Shown: positions 44,542-53,759 of the stretch, piece by piece | Layout of the letters: every line of letters starts with the position of its first letter | Position numbering within the stretch: the first letter of the stretch is position 1 | Source of the DNA: Bacillus siamensis KCTC 13613 | Lineage (GTDB): Bacteria; Bacillota; Bacilli; Bacillales; Bacillaceae | Assembly (NCBI RefSeq): GCF_000262045.1 | Contig: NZ_AJVF01000013.1 | Span: 496,001-560,000 of the forward strand | Length of the DNA stretch: 64,000 nt | Direction: 5' to 3' | Program-made: the position numbers and the translations under genes | Notes under the pieces: generated by a model | The model's input: the letters and a program-made list of their open reading frames with translations, nothing else | The model's database searches: none | What the model was told of the DNA's origin: nothing

Positions 44542-45570
44542 TTACGTAAAATATTCGATTTTCGCTTTCGGAAAATAGGTTTCGATATAAGACTCAAGCG
44601 TTTCCCTTAAGGTATGTTCTTCGTCCTTTTGGTATATATATTTGCCGATTCCGTAACGCCCCCATTTGTACCTTCGCTTTTCTTCATCCAGCTCAAGCTT
44701 TGTTTTCGGATAGTTCTTCTCGATCACCCGTTTGGCCGGTTTTGTAAAACGGTGCTGGATCAGTTCAAAGGTAATGTCATGCCGGACATCTTCATCAAGT
44801 GCCGCATCCAGCTTCTCAAACAGTTCCTTATAGCCTTCCTCCCAGCCATCATGAATATAAATGGGCGCCACGATGAAGCCGAGCGGATAGCCCGCTTTAG
44901 CGACTTTGACAGCGGCTTCAATCCGTTTGTCGAGCGGAGAAGTTCCCGGTTCAAAGTTTTTAATGACATAATCCGCATTGATGCTGAATCTGAATCTTGT
45001 CTTTCCGTTATGCTTCGCATCAAGCAAGTGATCGACATGATGAAATTTGGTCACAAATCTGAGCTTTCCCAATTCGCTTTGTCCGAAATGCTCAATGGCT
45101 CTTTTTAATGTATGTGTCAAATGATCAATTCCGACGATATCAGACGTACAAGAGGCTTCAAATCTTGTAAAGTCCGGCGCCCGTTCTTTCATATACTCAT
45201 CAGCCTGGTCCAGAATCTCTTCCACATTGACATATGTCCGGATGTAAGGCTTTGACCCCATCGTCGTCTGCAGATAGCAATAGTGGCAATGCCCCATACA
45301 GCCCGTCGCAAACGGAATGGCATATTCGGCGGATGGCTTTGAAGAATCGAATTTCAATGTTTTCCGGACGCCGATCACCAAGGTTGATTTCGCGTTCCGG
45401 TATTGCTGCAAATGATTTTTCCCCGGAATATTCCGGACTTGATTATGCGAGGTCGTTTCTCTGATTTCAAGCCCCATGTTTTCAAACTTATGTTTCAGCT
45501 CTTGTCCTAACGGGTATTCGAGCGCTCGCGGTTCAATATAAACAAGCTGGGGAACAAACGGCTTCAGCAT
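44542..45570 (-). CDS. splB: spore photoproduct lyase SplB
   Basis: 342-residue radical-SAM enzyme that reverses the thymine dimer spore photoproduct directly during germination. The [4Fe-4S] cysteines are C91, C95 and C98 in CMGHCHYC, and the hydrogen-donor cysteine is in FEASCTSDIVG (about residue 141). All are present. It follows splA by 84 bp. Confidence 0.96.
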   Translation of the reverse strand: MLKPFVPQLVYIEPRALEYPLGQELKHKFENMGLEIRETTSHNQVRNIPGKNHLQQYRNAKSTLVIGVRKTLKFDSSKPSAEYAIPFATGCMGHCHYCYLQTTMGSKPYIRTYVNVEEILDQADEYMKERAPDFTRFEASCTSDIVGIDHLTHTLKRAIEHFGQSELGKLRFVTKFHHVDHLLDAKHNGKTRFRFSINADYVIKNFEPGTSPLDKRIEAAVKVAKAGYPLGFIVAPIYIHDGWEEGYKELFEKLDAALDEDVRHDITFELIQHRFTKPAKRVIEKNYPKTKLELDEEKRRYKWGRYGIGKYIYQKDEEHTLRETLESYIETYFPKAKIEYFT

Positions 45571-45654
45571 AGACAGACACTCCCTTTACATAGTCTCATG
45601 TTGTTACTTTCCGTCCAAAAGAGAGTGAATATGCGTTGTAAACATTTCCTTTGA

Positions 45655-45894
45655 TCAGTGGTGCCGGTCTTCTTCAAAAAGCTCGCTGTAAAGCGCTTCC
45701 GCTTCTTCATATGTCGAAAAGACCGCATCATCTTCGGCCAGCGGATGATAGGTTTCGTGTAAAAATAGAGACAGTTCCCCCTCATGGTATGGGTGATGAA
45801 CGATCTCCGCCTCTTTAATATGGGCAACATTGGCGGCATGCGGATTGCGGTAAATGACGTAGACCGTATCCCCCGCTCCAAATGATTTTGTCAT
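45655..45894 (-). CDS. splA: transcriptional regulator SplA
   Basis: 79-residue small acidic protein upstream of splB; in B. subtilis it negatively regulates spore photoproduct lyase expression and shows similarity to the TRAP family. Near-identical segments include YVIYRNPHAANVAHI and YHPLAEDDAVFST. AGGAGGG precedes the ATG. A forespore SigG promoter is expected but I could not identify one with confidence in the 60 bp before the ptsI terminator. Confidence 0.92.
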   Translation of the reverse strand: MTKSFGAGDTVYVIYRNPHAANVAHIKEAEIVHHPYHEGELSLFLHETYHPLAEDDAVFSTYEEAEALYSELFEEDRHH

Positions 45895-45944
45895 GATAAT
45901 CCCTCCTGTTGAAAGTTATTGTTCCCCCCTTTTTTCCGAATATG

Positions 45945-45974
45945 AAAAAAACCAGACGGCTTACACCGTCTGGC
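45945..45974 (-). terminator. terminator of ptsGHI
   Basis: 8-bp stem CCAGACGG / CCGTCTGG after the ptsI stop, with seven T on the minus strand. Confidence 0.9.
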
Positions 45975-45981
45975 TGTTGTA

Positions 45982-47697
45982 TTACTTATTGAAAGTTTCT
46001 TTAACGAATGCGACAACCTCTTCAGTCGTGCTCATAGACAAGATTGTTTCTTTGAATGATTCAGCTTCTTTTTTAGAAAGCTTGCTGATCTGCGTTCTTG
46101 CCGGAAGGATGGATGTAGCGCTCATTGAGAACTCATCTAAGCCTAAGCCGAGAAGAATCGGAATCGCAATTTCGTCTCCTGCCATTTCTCCGCACATGCC
46201 GACCCATTTGCCCTCTTTGTGAGCGGCTTCAATGACAAGCGTGATAAGACGGAGAATCGCCGGATTGTATGGCTGATACAGATAAGCCACGCGCTCGTTC
46301 ATGCGGTCAGCAGCCATTGTGTATTGGATCAAGTCATTTGTTCCGATACTGAAGAAGTCAACTTCTGTGGCAAACTGATCTGCGATAACGGCTGTAGACG
46401 GAATCTCTACCATCATACCGACTTCAATATCGTCAGAAACCGTTACGCCGGCTTTGACGAGTTTTTCTTTTTCTTCAAGAAGAATCGCTTTCGCCTGTTT
46501 AAACTCGTTTACTGTCGCAATCATCGGGAACATGATTTTTAAGTTTCCGTATGTACTTGCACGAAGCAGCGCACGCAGCTGAGTTCTGAAGATTTCTTGT
46601 TCTTCAAGGCAAAGGCGGATGGCTCTGTAGCCCAAAAACGGGTTCATTTCTTTAGGAAGCTGCAGGTAAGGAAGCTCTTTGTCGCCGCCGATATCCAATG
46701 TCCGCACGACTACTGATTTTCCTTCCATACGCTCAAGAACCGTCTTATAAGCATCGAATTGCTCGTCTTCTGTCGGAAGCTGGTCGCGTCCCATGTAAAG
46801 GAATTCCGTACGGTAAAGCCCTACAGCTTCTCCGCCGTTTTCAAGAACGCCTTTTACATCATCAGGGGTGCCGATGTTTGCGGCAAGCTCTACATGATGG
46901 CCGTCTTTTGAAACAGTCGGTTCATTGACGAGCTTAGCCCATTCAGCTTTTTGCGCCAGGTAGGCACTGTGCTTTTCTTCATATTTCTTTAACGTTTCAC
47001 TGGAAGGATCGATGATCACATCACCATCGATGCCGTCTACGATCACCGTAACACCGTTTTCAATTGTGCCTGTAGCCGCTTTTGTTCCGACAACAGCCGG
47101 GATTTCAAGCGAACGGGCCATGATTGCGGAGTGTGAAGTGCGTCCGCCGATATCAGTTGTAAAACCTTTTACAAACTGACGGTTTAATTGCGCCGTATCA
47201 GACGGTGTCAAATCTTCAGCCACGATGACAACCTCTTCTGAGATCATGCTCGGGTTCGGAATTTCCACGCCCAGCAGGTGGCCTGTCACACGTTTTGTTA
47301 CGTCACGGATATCCGCCGCACGCTCTTTCATGTATTCGTTATCCATTGATTCAAACATGGTCACGAACATGGAAGCCGTTTCTTTCAAAGCGAATTCCGC
47401 ATTAACTGAATCTGTGCTGATTTTTTCCTTTACCGGGTTTAACAGCTCAGGATCACTCAGAACCAAAAGGTGCGCGGAGAAAATATCAGCTTTGTCTTGT
47501 CCCAGTTCTTTTAAAGCATGCTCTTTAATTTTCTCAAGCTCTTCTTTAGAACGTACAATCGCTTCATCAAAACGGCTTACTTCAGCCGCAGCATCAGCAA
47601 TGTTTTTCTTTTCAACCGTTAAGTCCGGCTCTTCAAGCCGGTATGCTTTTGCAATCGCAATTCCGGCTGAAGCGCCTATTCCTTTTAATTCTTGCAT
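45982..47697 (-). CDS. ptsI: PTS enzyme I
   Basis: 571-residue phosphoenolpyruvate-protein phosphotransferase that starts the PTS phosphate relay. The phosphorylated histidine is in [13 protein letters not shown] (about residue 189), and the C-terminal PEP-binding barrel has MVEIPS and MCGEMAGD with the active cysteine. Its start overlaps the ptsH stop codon by one base, ensuring linked synthesis. Confidence 0.97.
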   Translation of the reverse strand: MQELKGIGASAGIAIAKAYRLEEPDLTVEKKNIADAAAEVSRFDEAIVRSKEELEKIKEHALKELGQDKADIFSAHLLVLSDPELLNPVKEKISTDSVNAEFALKETASMFVTMFESMDNEYMKERAADIRDVTKRVTGHLLGVEIPNPSMISEEVVIVAEDLTPSDTAQLNRQFVKGFTTDIGGRTSHSAIMARSLEIPAVVGTKAATGTIENGVTVIVDGIDGDVIIDPSSETLKKYEEKHSAYLAQKAEWAKLVNEPTVSKDGHHVELAANIGTPDDVKGVLENGGEAVGLYRTEFLYMGRDQLPTEDEQFDAYKTVLERMEGKSVVVRTLDIGGDKELPYLQLPKEMNPFLGYRAIRLCLEEQEIFRTQLRALLRASTYGNLKIMFPMIATVNEFKQAKAILLEEKEKLVKAGVTVSDDIEVGMMVEIPSTAVIADQFATEVDFFSIGTNDLIQYTMAADRMNERVAYLYQPYNPAILRLITLVIEAAHKEGKWVGMCGEMAGDEIAIPILLGLGLDEFSMSATSILPARTQISKLSKKEAESFKETILSMSTTEEVVAFVKETFNK

Positions 47698-47963
47698 TAC
47701 TCGCCGAGTCCTTCGCTTTTCATTGTTTCTTCTAAAGCGTTAAGAGCGTCGTTTTCGTCAGCGCCGGCAGCAGAAATTGTGATTTCAGCGCCTTTAGCAA
47801 TACCTAGAGACATAACGCCCATGATAGACTTAAGGTTTACTGTTTTGCCGTTATATTCTAAGTTTACGTCAGCATCATATTTGCTTGCAGTCTGTACAAG
47901 AACTGTCGCAGGACGAGCGTGGATTCCGGAATCTGCTGTTACTTTAAATGTTTTTTGTGCCAT
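47697..47963 (-). CDS. ptsH: phosphocarrier protein HPr
   Basis: 88-residue phosphocarrier between enzyme I and the sugar-specific IIA domains, and co-repressor of CcpA when phosphorylated on serine. His15 (SGIHARPA) and Ser46 (NLKSIMG) are both present. ATG 47963 follows AAAGGAG and gives the exact B. subtilis length; the frame extends three codons upstream. Confidence 0.97.
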   Translation of the reverse strand: MAQKTFKVTADSGIHARPATVLVQTASKYDADVNLEYNGKTVNLKSIMGVMSLGIAKGAEITISAAGADENDALNALEETMKSEGLGE

Positions 47964-48011
47964 GATTATCATTCTCCTTTAAATTAAAGCTATTTTACTA
48001 CACAATATTAT

Positions 48012-48040
48012 ATCATACAGCCGTACTTGTCATCTGACAA
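48012..48040 (-). promoter_or_regulatory. internal ptsH promoter
   Basis: Minus strand -35 TTGTCA (48035-48040), 17-bp spacer, -10 TATGAT (48012-48017). It overlaps a stem (CCGTACTTGTC / GACAAGCACGG, 48021-48046). It would give ptsH-ptsI expression independent of glucose, as known in B. subtilis. Confidence 0.65.
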
Positions 48041-48059
48041 GCACGGCGTATTTATATGC

Positions 48060-50156
48060 TTATTTTCCGATTTTCACAATATCTTTTTGTTCCCGTTTTA
48101 CAGTACCTTCGGCCGAAAGGGAAATCGTTTCACCCTCAGCAAGATTTGTAAAGACAATCGGTGTCATTAATGAAGGAACATGAGGTTTAACCGCCTCAAG
48201 ATCAACTTCAAGCAGCTTTTGCCCCGGTTCAACCCGGTCACCCTCAGAAACAAAAGAAGTGAATCCTTCACCTTTCAGGCTGACTGTATCGATTCCGAAA
48301 TGAATCAGAATCTCTCTTCCGCCGTCAGACTGGAGGCCGATCGCATGTTTTGTCGGGAAAACATTCAGCACTTTTCCGCGGACAGGCGATACGACGATTC
48401 CTTCTTCCGGAAGAATCGCAAAACCGTCACCCATCATTTTCCCTGAGAACACCTGGTCAGGCACATCCGTAATCGGATGGATTTCGCCGGTGATCGGAGA
48501 AACGAACACTTCTTCACCCTGCTCGTTTTGGAGCGGATCCGCGATAACCTCTTCAACCTGCTGGCTGACTTCTTCTTGTGCGGATACTTTCGGTTCAGGG
48601 CGCGGCGTGCGTCCAGCGATGATATCCTGCATCTGAGTTTTTAAACCATCAGAGCGCGGGCCGAAAATGGCCTGAATGTTGTTTCCGACTTCAAGGACGC
48701 CTGATGCGCCAAGCTGTTTCAGGCGGGCCTTATCCACTTTCTTCTGGTCGTTGACCGTAACACGAAGTCTCGTGATACAAGCATCAAGGTGTTTAATGTT
48801 TTGCTGATCACCCATCGCCTGAAGGATTTCATAAGGAAGGTCGCCGGCTTCGCCTGATGCGCCTGCCCCTTCATCTGCAGCTTCTTCTTCACGGCCCGGC
48901 GTTTTCAAGTTGAACTTCCTGATCGCAAACCGGAAACCGAAGTAGTATATGAGGGCTAATCCTAAGCCGACCGGAATGACAAGCCACCAAGCCGTCCGGT
49001 TAGGCAGAATTCCGAACAGGAAGTAGTCAATCAGACCGCCTGAGAAGGTCATGCCGATTTTTACATGCAGCAGCTGCATGACCATAAAGGAAAGCCCCGC
49101 GAATACGCAGTGAATCGCAAACAGGATAGGAGCCACAAACAAGAATGAGAATTCAAGCGGCTCGGTGATTCCCGTTAAGAAACTTGTCAGAGCGGCAGAA
49201 CCCATGATTCCGGCTACAAGTTTTTTCTTTTCAGGCTTCGCTTCATGATAGATTGCAAGCGCTGCCGCAGGAAGGCCGAACATCATAAACGGATATTTCC
49301 CGGTCATAAATGTACCTGCCGTCAGCTGTACGCCGTCTTTAATCTGAGCCATGAAAATCCGCTGATCTCCGCGGATAATGTCTCCAGCGGCATCTTTATA
49401 GCTGAAAAATTCATACCAGAACGGCGAGTAGAAAATGTGATGAAGACCGAACGGAATCAATGACCGTTCAATCATTCCGAAAATAAAGGCCGCCAAGGTT
49501 GGATTCGCTTCCACAAGTCCCGTTGAGAAGGAATTCAGACCATGCTGGATTGGAGGCCAGATTACTAACATAATAAGACCGAGAATTAATGCAGAAATTG
49601 ATGTGATAATCGGAACGAACCGCTTACCCGCAAAGAATCCGAGGTACTGCGGAAGTTCAATTTTATAAAACTTGTTGAACAATAACGCGGCCAGAACCCC
49701 GACGATAATACCGCCGAACACGCCCGTCGCCAAAGTCGGTATCCCCAGCATGTTAATATAGGCCGGATGGTTTTCCGCAAAAAACTTAGCGCGTTCAATT
49801 TTGTCAGACGGAATACTGCCGTTTGCCATAAGCACGGCGCTCATGGATACGTTCATGACCAAGTATCCGATAATGGCCGCGATTCCGGCAACACCGTCTC
49901 CATTCGCAAGACCGATCGCAACCCCTACTGCAAAAAGAAGCGGCAGGTTGTCAAATACGATTTGGCCGGCGCTTTCCATGACGTTCGCCACAAGCTGAAC
50001 GTTATCATTGCTTAAGAAATGCATGACTTGGATCATATCTTTGTTCTGCATGGCATTCCCTAACGCAAGCAAGATCCCCGCAGCCGGTAAAATCGCAACC
50101 GGAAGCATAAGAGCACGGCCGATTTTTTGGAGAACGCCGAATAATGCTTTAAACAT
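48060..50156 (-). CDS. ptsG: glucose-specific PTS enzyme IICBA
   Basis: 698-residue glucose permease. Order is membrane IIC (about 1-400), IIB (phospho-cysteine in [10 protein letters not shown], about residue 460) and IIA (phospho-histidine in [14 protein letters not shown], about 620). ATG 50156 follows GGGGAGG. Expression is governed by the GlcT-dependent antiterminator in its leader (50270-50360). First gene of ptsG-ptsH-ptsI. Confidence 0.96.
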   Translation of the reverse strand: MFKALFGVLQKIGRALMLPVAILPAAGILLALGNAMQNKDMIQVMHFLSNDNVQLVANVMESAGQIVFDNLPLLFAVGVAIGLANGDGVAGIAAIIGYLVMNVSMSAVLMANGSIPSDKIERAKFFAENHPAYINMLGIPTLATGVFGGIIVGVLAALLFNKFYKIELPQYLGFFAGKRFVPIITSISALILGLIMLVIWPPIQHGLNSFSTGLVEANPTLAAFIFGMIERSLIPFGLHHIFYSPFWYEFFSYKDAAGDIIRGDQRIFMAQIKDGVQLTAGTFMTGKYPFMMFGLPAAALAIYHEAKPEKKKLVAGIMGSAALTSFLTGITEPLEFSFLFVAPILFAIHCVFAGLSFMVMQLLHVKIGMTFSGGLIDYFLFGILPNRTAWWLVIPVGLGLALIYYFGFRFAIRKFNLKTPGREEEAADEGAGASGEAGDLPYEILQAMGDQQNIKHLDACITRLRVTVNDQKKVDKARLKQLGASGVLEVGNNIQAIFGPRSDGLKTQMQDIIAGRTPRPEPKVSAQEEVSQQVEEVIADPLQNEQGEEVFVSPITGEIHPITDVPDQVFSGKMMGDGFAILPEEGIVVSPVRGKVLNVFPTKHAIGLQSDGGREILIHFGIDTVSLKGEGFTSFVSEGDRVEPGQKLLEVDLEAVKPHVPSLMTPIVFTNLAEGETISLSAEGTVKREQKDIVKIGK

Positions 50157-50269
50157 AAAGAATGTACCTCCCCTGTTAGCTAGTGTGACCTTACAGCGAA
50201 AATTCATGACAACGAATTCACAGGCGCAAGTCTTCAGTTTAACCGTTTACATTTGCCCTTTTACACAAC

Positions 50270-50360
50270 AAAAAGCATGAGTAAAAAAGGGTGTGCAAAA
50301 TAACGGGGCCGTTCTTCCCGTTTTTTACCCTCAATCACTCATGCCTGATCGAATCAGTGA
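50270..50360 (-). promoter_or_regulatory. ptsG leader: RAT sequence and terminator controlled by GlcT
   Basis: On the minus strand the 26-bp RAT region (50335-50360, containing TCACTGATTCGATCAGGCAT) overlaps the 5' arm of a terminator whose outer stem is GCATGAGT (50337-50344) pairing with ACTCATGC (50275-50282), followed by TTTTT. GlcT bound to RAT would prevent the terminator. The layout matches B. subtilis ptsG. Confidence 0.9.
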
Positions 50361-50386
50361 CACGTTTTTAAAGGTCTCAACTGAAA

Positions 50387-51232
50387 TTATGAAATTTTAT
50401 TGGTTAATCGGTACAGATGAAGCGTGAGATAAACCGCTTCCGCCTCATGAACTGGTTTTTTCAGCATTTGCTGTAAGATTTTTATCAGTTTCCAAGCAGT
50501 ATTGTAGCATAGCGGGTATTCATTTTTCAATAATAACATTAACTTTTCTGGTTCTTTTGTCTGCTCTTCCCGTTTAATCCTATCTATGGTAAATCTGATA
50601 TGCCGGATCAGCCGCAAATAGTGGACGCTTTCTTTATTGACTTTCATTTGGAAAGATTCCTCTATCACCTGAACGAGCCGGGACATCAGCTGCGAATGCT
50701 GGTTGACCTCTGAAAGGGACCGATTCGTCAGGGCGGAGTGGATATGAAGAGCGATAAAGCCGATCTCCCCTTCCGGAAGGCAGATTCCAGTCTTTTCATT
50801 AATCATGCCGACGACTTCACGGGCAATCTGAAATTCTTCCGGATAAAGCGTTTCGGTTTCCATAAGAAAAGGGTTTTTAATGTCAAAGCCCTGCTGCAGC
50901 CGCTTTACCGCAAAGGCGATATGATCCGTCAGCGCAATATGGATATGTTCATTTAACGGTTGGCTTGTTCGGTTCCTGATATGATAAATGACGTCATTGG
51001 AGATGTCGACAAGTGTCTCGTCCACATAACCGAGGAGCTTTTTAAATTGTTTTTGTTCTTTTTCATCCTTTAAGATGAACATCTTGTCATACCCTTTATC
51101 TTCAATGACATCCGCTTGTTTTTTTCCAAAGCCGATTCCTTTTCCGATCAAGACGACCTCACTGTATCTATCATGTGTTGCGATCAGCACATTGTTATTT
51201 AATACCTTCTCAACTGTAAAGGACCCCTTCAT
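50387..51232 (-). CDS. glcT: transcriptional antiterminator GlcT
   Basis: 281-residue BglG-family RNA-binding protein that opens the ptsG leader when glucose is present. N-terminal RNA-binding domain (about 1-58, VEKVLNNNVLIA) is followed by two PTS regulatory domains with the expected histidines (LNEHIHIALTDHIAFA; FIALHIHSA). I start at ATG 51232 (AAAGGAG upstream), seven codons after an earlier ATG that lacks a site. Confidence 0.95.
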   Translation of the reverse strand: MKGSFTVEKVLNNNVLIATHDRYSEVVLIGKGIGFGKKQADVIEDKGYDKMFILKDEKEQKQFKKLLGYVDETLVDISNDVIYHIRNRTSQPLNEHIHIALTDHIAFAVKRLQQGFDIKNPFLMETETLYPEEFQIAREVVGMINEKTGICLPEGEIGFIALHIHSALTNRSLSEVNQHSQLMSRLVQVIEESFQMKVNKESVHYLRLIRHIRFTIDRIKREEQTKEPEKLMLLLKNEYPLCYNTAWKLIKILQQMLKKPVHEAEAVYLTLHLYRLTNKIS

Positions 51233-51303
51233 GATCCTCAGCTCCTTTGTCATTCAATACCTCATATCGTACAAAACGAACAGAAAGCGCGTCAATTCTT
51301 TTT

Positions 51304-52269
51304 TTAGACGGTTGATCGTTCAATAAGACGGTAATCAAGAATCTTCCTTGCCGGAGGCCCGCCGCTGATCCGATTCTTAAGCATGTGAAAAGCCTGCTTT
51401 CCCATTTCTTTCGTTTGTATATCTATTGTGGAAATACCTAACATCTTGCTGATAGCGTGATTGTCGATGCTCAAAATCGCCAGCTCTTCCGGAATGCGCG
51501 TCCCGTTTGCCTTGGCTTCAAGGTAAAGACCGGCGGATACTTGATCATTCGCCGCAAACAGCGCAGTCGGTTTGTCATCCCAGCTCTTCCATCTGTGAAA
51601 AAGGGCTTTCCCGTCAAGCAGCGTCAGCGCCTTTTCCACAACCAGCTCTTCCCTGTAAGGCCGGCCGATCTTCTTCAGCGCCTCTTTGTATGCGGCAATG
51701 CGGACTTGACTGTTTTTTCCCTTTTTTCTGGCCAGGCTGATCGCTATTTTTCGGTGTCCCTTTTCTATCAGATAATCCAGGCCGTGCCGAAATGCTTCCC
51801 CATGCGGATTACTGATTGAGGACAGCTCAGCGGCATCAGTGTGCTGGCAGAGAATAATGGGTTCTTTCACGGTAAGCAGCTGCTCATCGGAAATTGCTTT
51901 GGAGCAGATAATCAGGCCATCCACCTGGCGCTCCTGTAATTGTGATAAAGCAAAGCGTTCTCTTTGCTGCTGATAATCCGTCTGGTATAAAGAAAGATGC
52001 ACGCCTGAGGCTTCGGCAGCCTCGGCAATACCCGCGACAAGGTCTGCAAAATACGGAAGATTCACCGACGGCAGCACAACGCCGATCATATCGGAAAAGC
52101 CTTTGGATAAATGCACGGCATGGATGTTGCGCGTATACCCGAGCGATTGTACCGCTTTTTTCACTCTTTTTCTTTTGTCTTCGCTTACATAAGGATGATC
52201 GTTTAATACTCTTGATACTGTTGTAACAGAAACTCCGGCAGCGCCGGCAATGTCTCTGATCGTAGCCAT
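51304..52269 (-). CDS. ykvZ: LacI-family regulator YkvZ
   Basis: 321 residues: N-terminal LacI helix-turn-helix (ATIRDIAGAAGVSVTTVSR, about 2-20, with hinge near 50-60) and a periplasmic-binding-like sensor domain. Target genes and ligand are unknown. ATG 52269 follows AAAGGGGGG; the frame is open 26 codons further but without family match. Adjacent to glcT on the same strand. Confidence 0.88.
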   Translation of the reverse strand: MATIRDIAGAAGVSVTTVSRVLNDHPYVSEDKRKRVKKAVQSLGYTRNIHAVHLSKGFSDMIGVVLPSVNLPYFADLVAGIAEAAEASGVHLSLYQTDYQQQRERFALSQLQERQVDGLIICSKAISDEQLLTVKEPIILCQHTDAAELSSISNPHGEAFRHGLDYLIEKGHRKIAISLARKKGKNSQVRIAAYKEALKKIGRPYREELVVEKALTLLDGKALFHRWKSWDDKPTALFAANDQVSAGLYLEAKANGTRIPEELAILSIDNHAISKMLGISTIDIQTKEMGKQAFHMLKNRISGGPPARKILDYRLIERSTV

Positions 52270-52367
52270 GGCGTCCCCCCTTTCTTTTTTTCCTTGATCT
52301 GGAATGCGTTTCATACAGTAAGCTAAAAACAAATACAGCCTATTCATTTGAAAGGAGAATTACAGTG

Positions 52368-52493
52368 ATGGGGATTCTTTGCTTAATCGGTTTGTGTCTG
52401 GCCATACTCGGCGGCAGTTATCTTGCTATGCGGCCGCTGCGGGAAAAGCATGATATCAAACCATTTCAGCATTTTGATGACTTTTTCATTTAA
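52368..52493 (+). CDS. 41-residue single-helix membrane protein
   Basis: Encodes MGILCLIGLCLAILGG..., one membrane helix (about 3-21) and a short charged tail ending FQHFDDFFI. AAAGGAG lies 11 bases before the ATG (an in-frame GTG precedes it directly), and a strong terminator follows. Divergent from ykvZ and convergent with ykvY. I do not recognise a family. Confidence 0.65.
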   Translation: MGILCLIGLCLAILGGSYLAMRPLREKHDIKPFQHFDDFFI

Positions 52494-52497
52494 CAAG

Positions 52498-52543
52498 GTG
52501 ATAAAAAAGGACACTGCGTTCCAGAACCGTCCTTTTTTATCAC
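52498..52543. terminator. bidirectional terminator between the 41-residue gene and ykvY
   Basis: Perfect 15-bp stem GTGATAAAAAAGGAC / GTCCTTTTTTATCAC. Confidence 0.92.
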
Positions 52544-52551
52544 AAAGCTTT

Positions 52552-53646
52552 CTATTTCAGGATCGTTAATTCTTTCGGATATTGCGTTAATGCTTCGGCG
52601 CCGTCTTTTGTGACAAACACATCGTCTTCAATGCGCACGCCGCCTACATCCGGCACGTAAATCCCCGGTTCTATCGTGTACACCATACCTTCTTTGAGGA
52701 GCGTGTCGTTCGCGCTGCTCATTGATGGATATTCATGAACCGAAATCCCGAGTCCGTGGCCGAGGCGGTGGGGGAAATAGTCTCCGTATCCGGCTTTTTC
52801 AATAATGCCGCGGGCTTTTAAATCAAGATCGCCGATTCTCACACCGGGTTTGCTTAATTGAAGCGCCGCCTTTTCAGCTTTAAGCACCGTTTCGTAAATC
52901 TCTTCCTGTTTCGGGCTGATTGATTGGTATGCGAATGTTCTCGTAATGTCTGAGCAGTAGCCGTCAAGAATAACACCCAGGTCAAACAGAACGAAATCGC
53001 CTTTTTTCAGACGGTCTGTACCCGGATTGCCATGAGGCTGGCCTGATTTTTCTCCGAACAGCACCATCGTTGAAAACGACATGCCCTGCACGCCTTTTTT
53101 CTTCAGCTCAAACTCAATCTGCGCCAGCACTTCAGTTTCACTCACGCCCTCTTTAAGCGCTGCGACACCGACTTCAACTCCGTAATCCGCAAGTTTTGCC
53201 GCTTCCCTGAGAATGCTGATTTCTTTCTCATCTTTTACGAGACGGAATTGGTTGAGCGTTTCTTCTGCCGAAGCGAACGCGGCGCCCCCTGAAGCATGTT
53301 TGAGTTGTTCTGAACGTGAAAGCGAGATCGAATCCTTTTCAACCGCGATGGAATCAAGGCGCACATTTCGTTTTGTGAGCTCGGCTTTGATCAGCTCCCA
53401 CGGGTCTTCGTGATCGCCGTAGCCGATAATTTCATGCTCCCACCCGGCACTGCGGGCTTGTCCGGCTTCCATTCCCGGACAGACGAAAAACGGCTCCTGT
53501 TCTTGAAACAGGAACAATCCCATTAACCGCTCATGCGGATCCGTATAAAAATCAGTCAAATAAAATACATTTTCCTTTGTATGTATAAACGCCGCATCGT
53601 GTCCTTCTTTTTTCAGCCAATCTGAAACACGTTGTAATCTGTTCAT
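52552..53646 (-). CDS. ykvY: Xaa-Pro dipeptidase-like M24 peptidase YkvY
   Basis: 364-residue cytosolic metallopeptidase of the M24B (aminopeptidase P/prolidase) family: creatinase-like N-terminal domain (about 1-125) and pita-bread catalytic domain. Metal ligands lie in FDLGVILDGYCSDITRTF, HRLGHGLGISVHE, TIEPGIYVP and VRIEDDVFV. It probably splits dipeptides with C-terminal proline. Monocistronic between two terminators. Confidence 0.92.
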   Translation of the reverse strand: MNRLQRVSDWLKKEGHDAAFIHTKENVFYLTDFYTDPHERLMGLFLFQEQEPFFVCPGMEAGQARSAGWEHEIIGYGDHEDPWELIKAELTKRNVRLDSIAVEKDSISLSRSEQLKHASGGAAFASAEETLNQFRLVKDEKEISILREAAKLADYGVEVGVAALKEGVSETEVLAQIEFELKKKGVQGMSFSTMVLFGEKSGQPHGNPGTDRLKKGDFVLFDLGVILDGYCSDITRTFAYQSISPKQEEIYETVLKAEKAALQLSKPGVRIGDLDLKARGIIEKAGYGDYFPHRLGHGLGISVHEYPSMSSANDTLLKEGMVYTIEPGIYVPDVGGVRIEDDVFVTKDGAEALTQYPKELTILK

Positions 53647-53725
53647 TTTTGTTTTTCCTCCTTACCAAAGTGGCTCTTTATTCATTCTATCAGTTTTCCG
53701 GCGTTTATGCTGTGAACGAACATTT

Positions 53726-53757
53726 AAAAAAACAGCCGCCCGATGTGCGGCTGTTTT
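53726..53757 (-). terminator. terminator of pfeT
   Basis: 11-bp stem AAAACAGCCGC / GCGGCTGTTTT with T run on the minus strand. Confidence 0.9.
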
Positions 53758-53759
53758 GT

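Noticed and set aside
48018-48048. Hairpin between ptsG and ptsH as a terminator
   Set aside because: The stem is not followed by a T run on the minus strand and overlaps the internal ptsH promoter; readthrough into ptsHI is expected.
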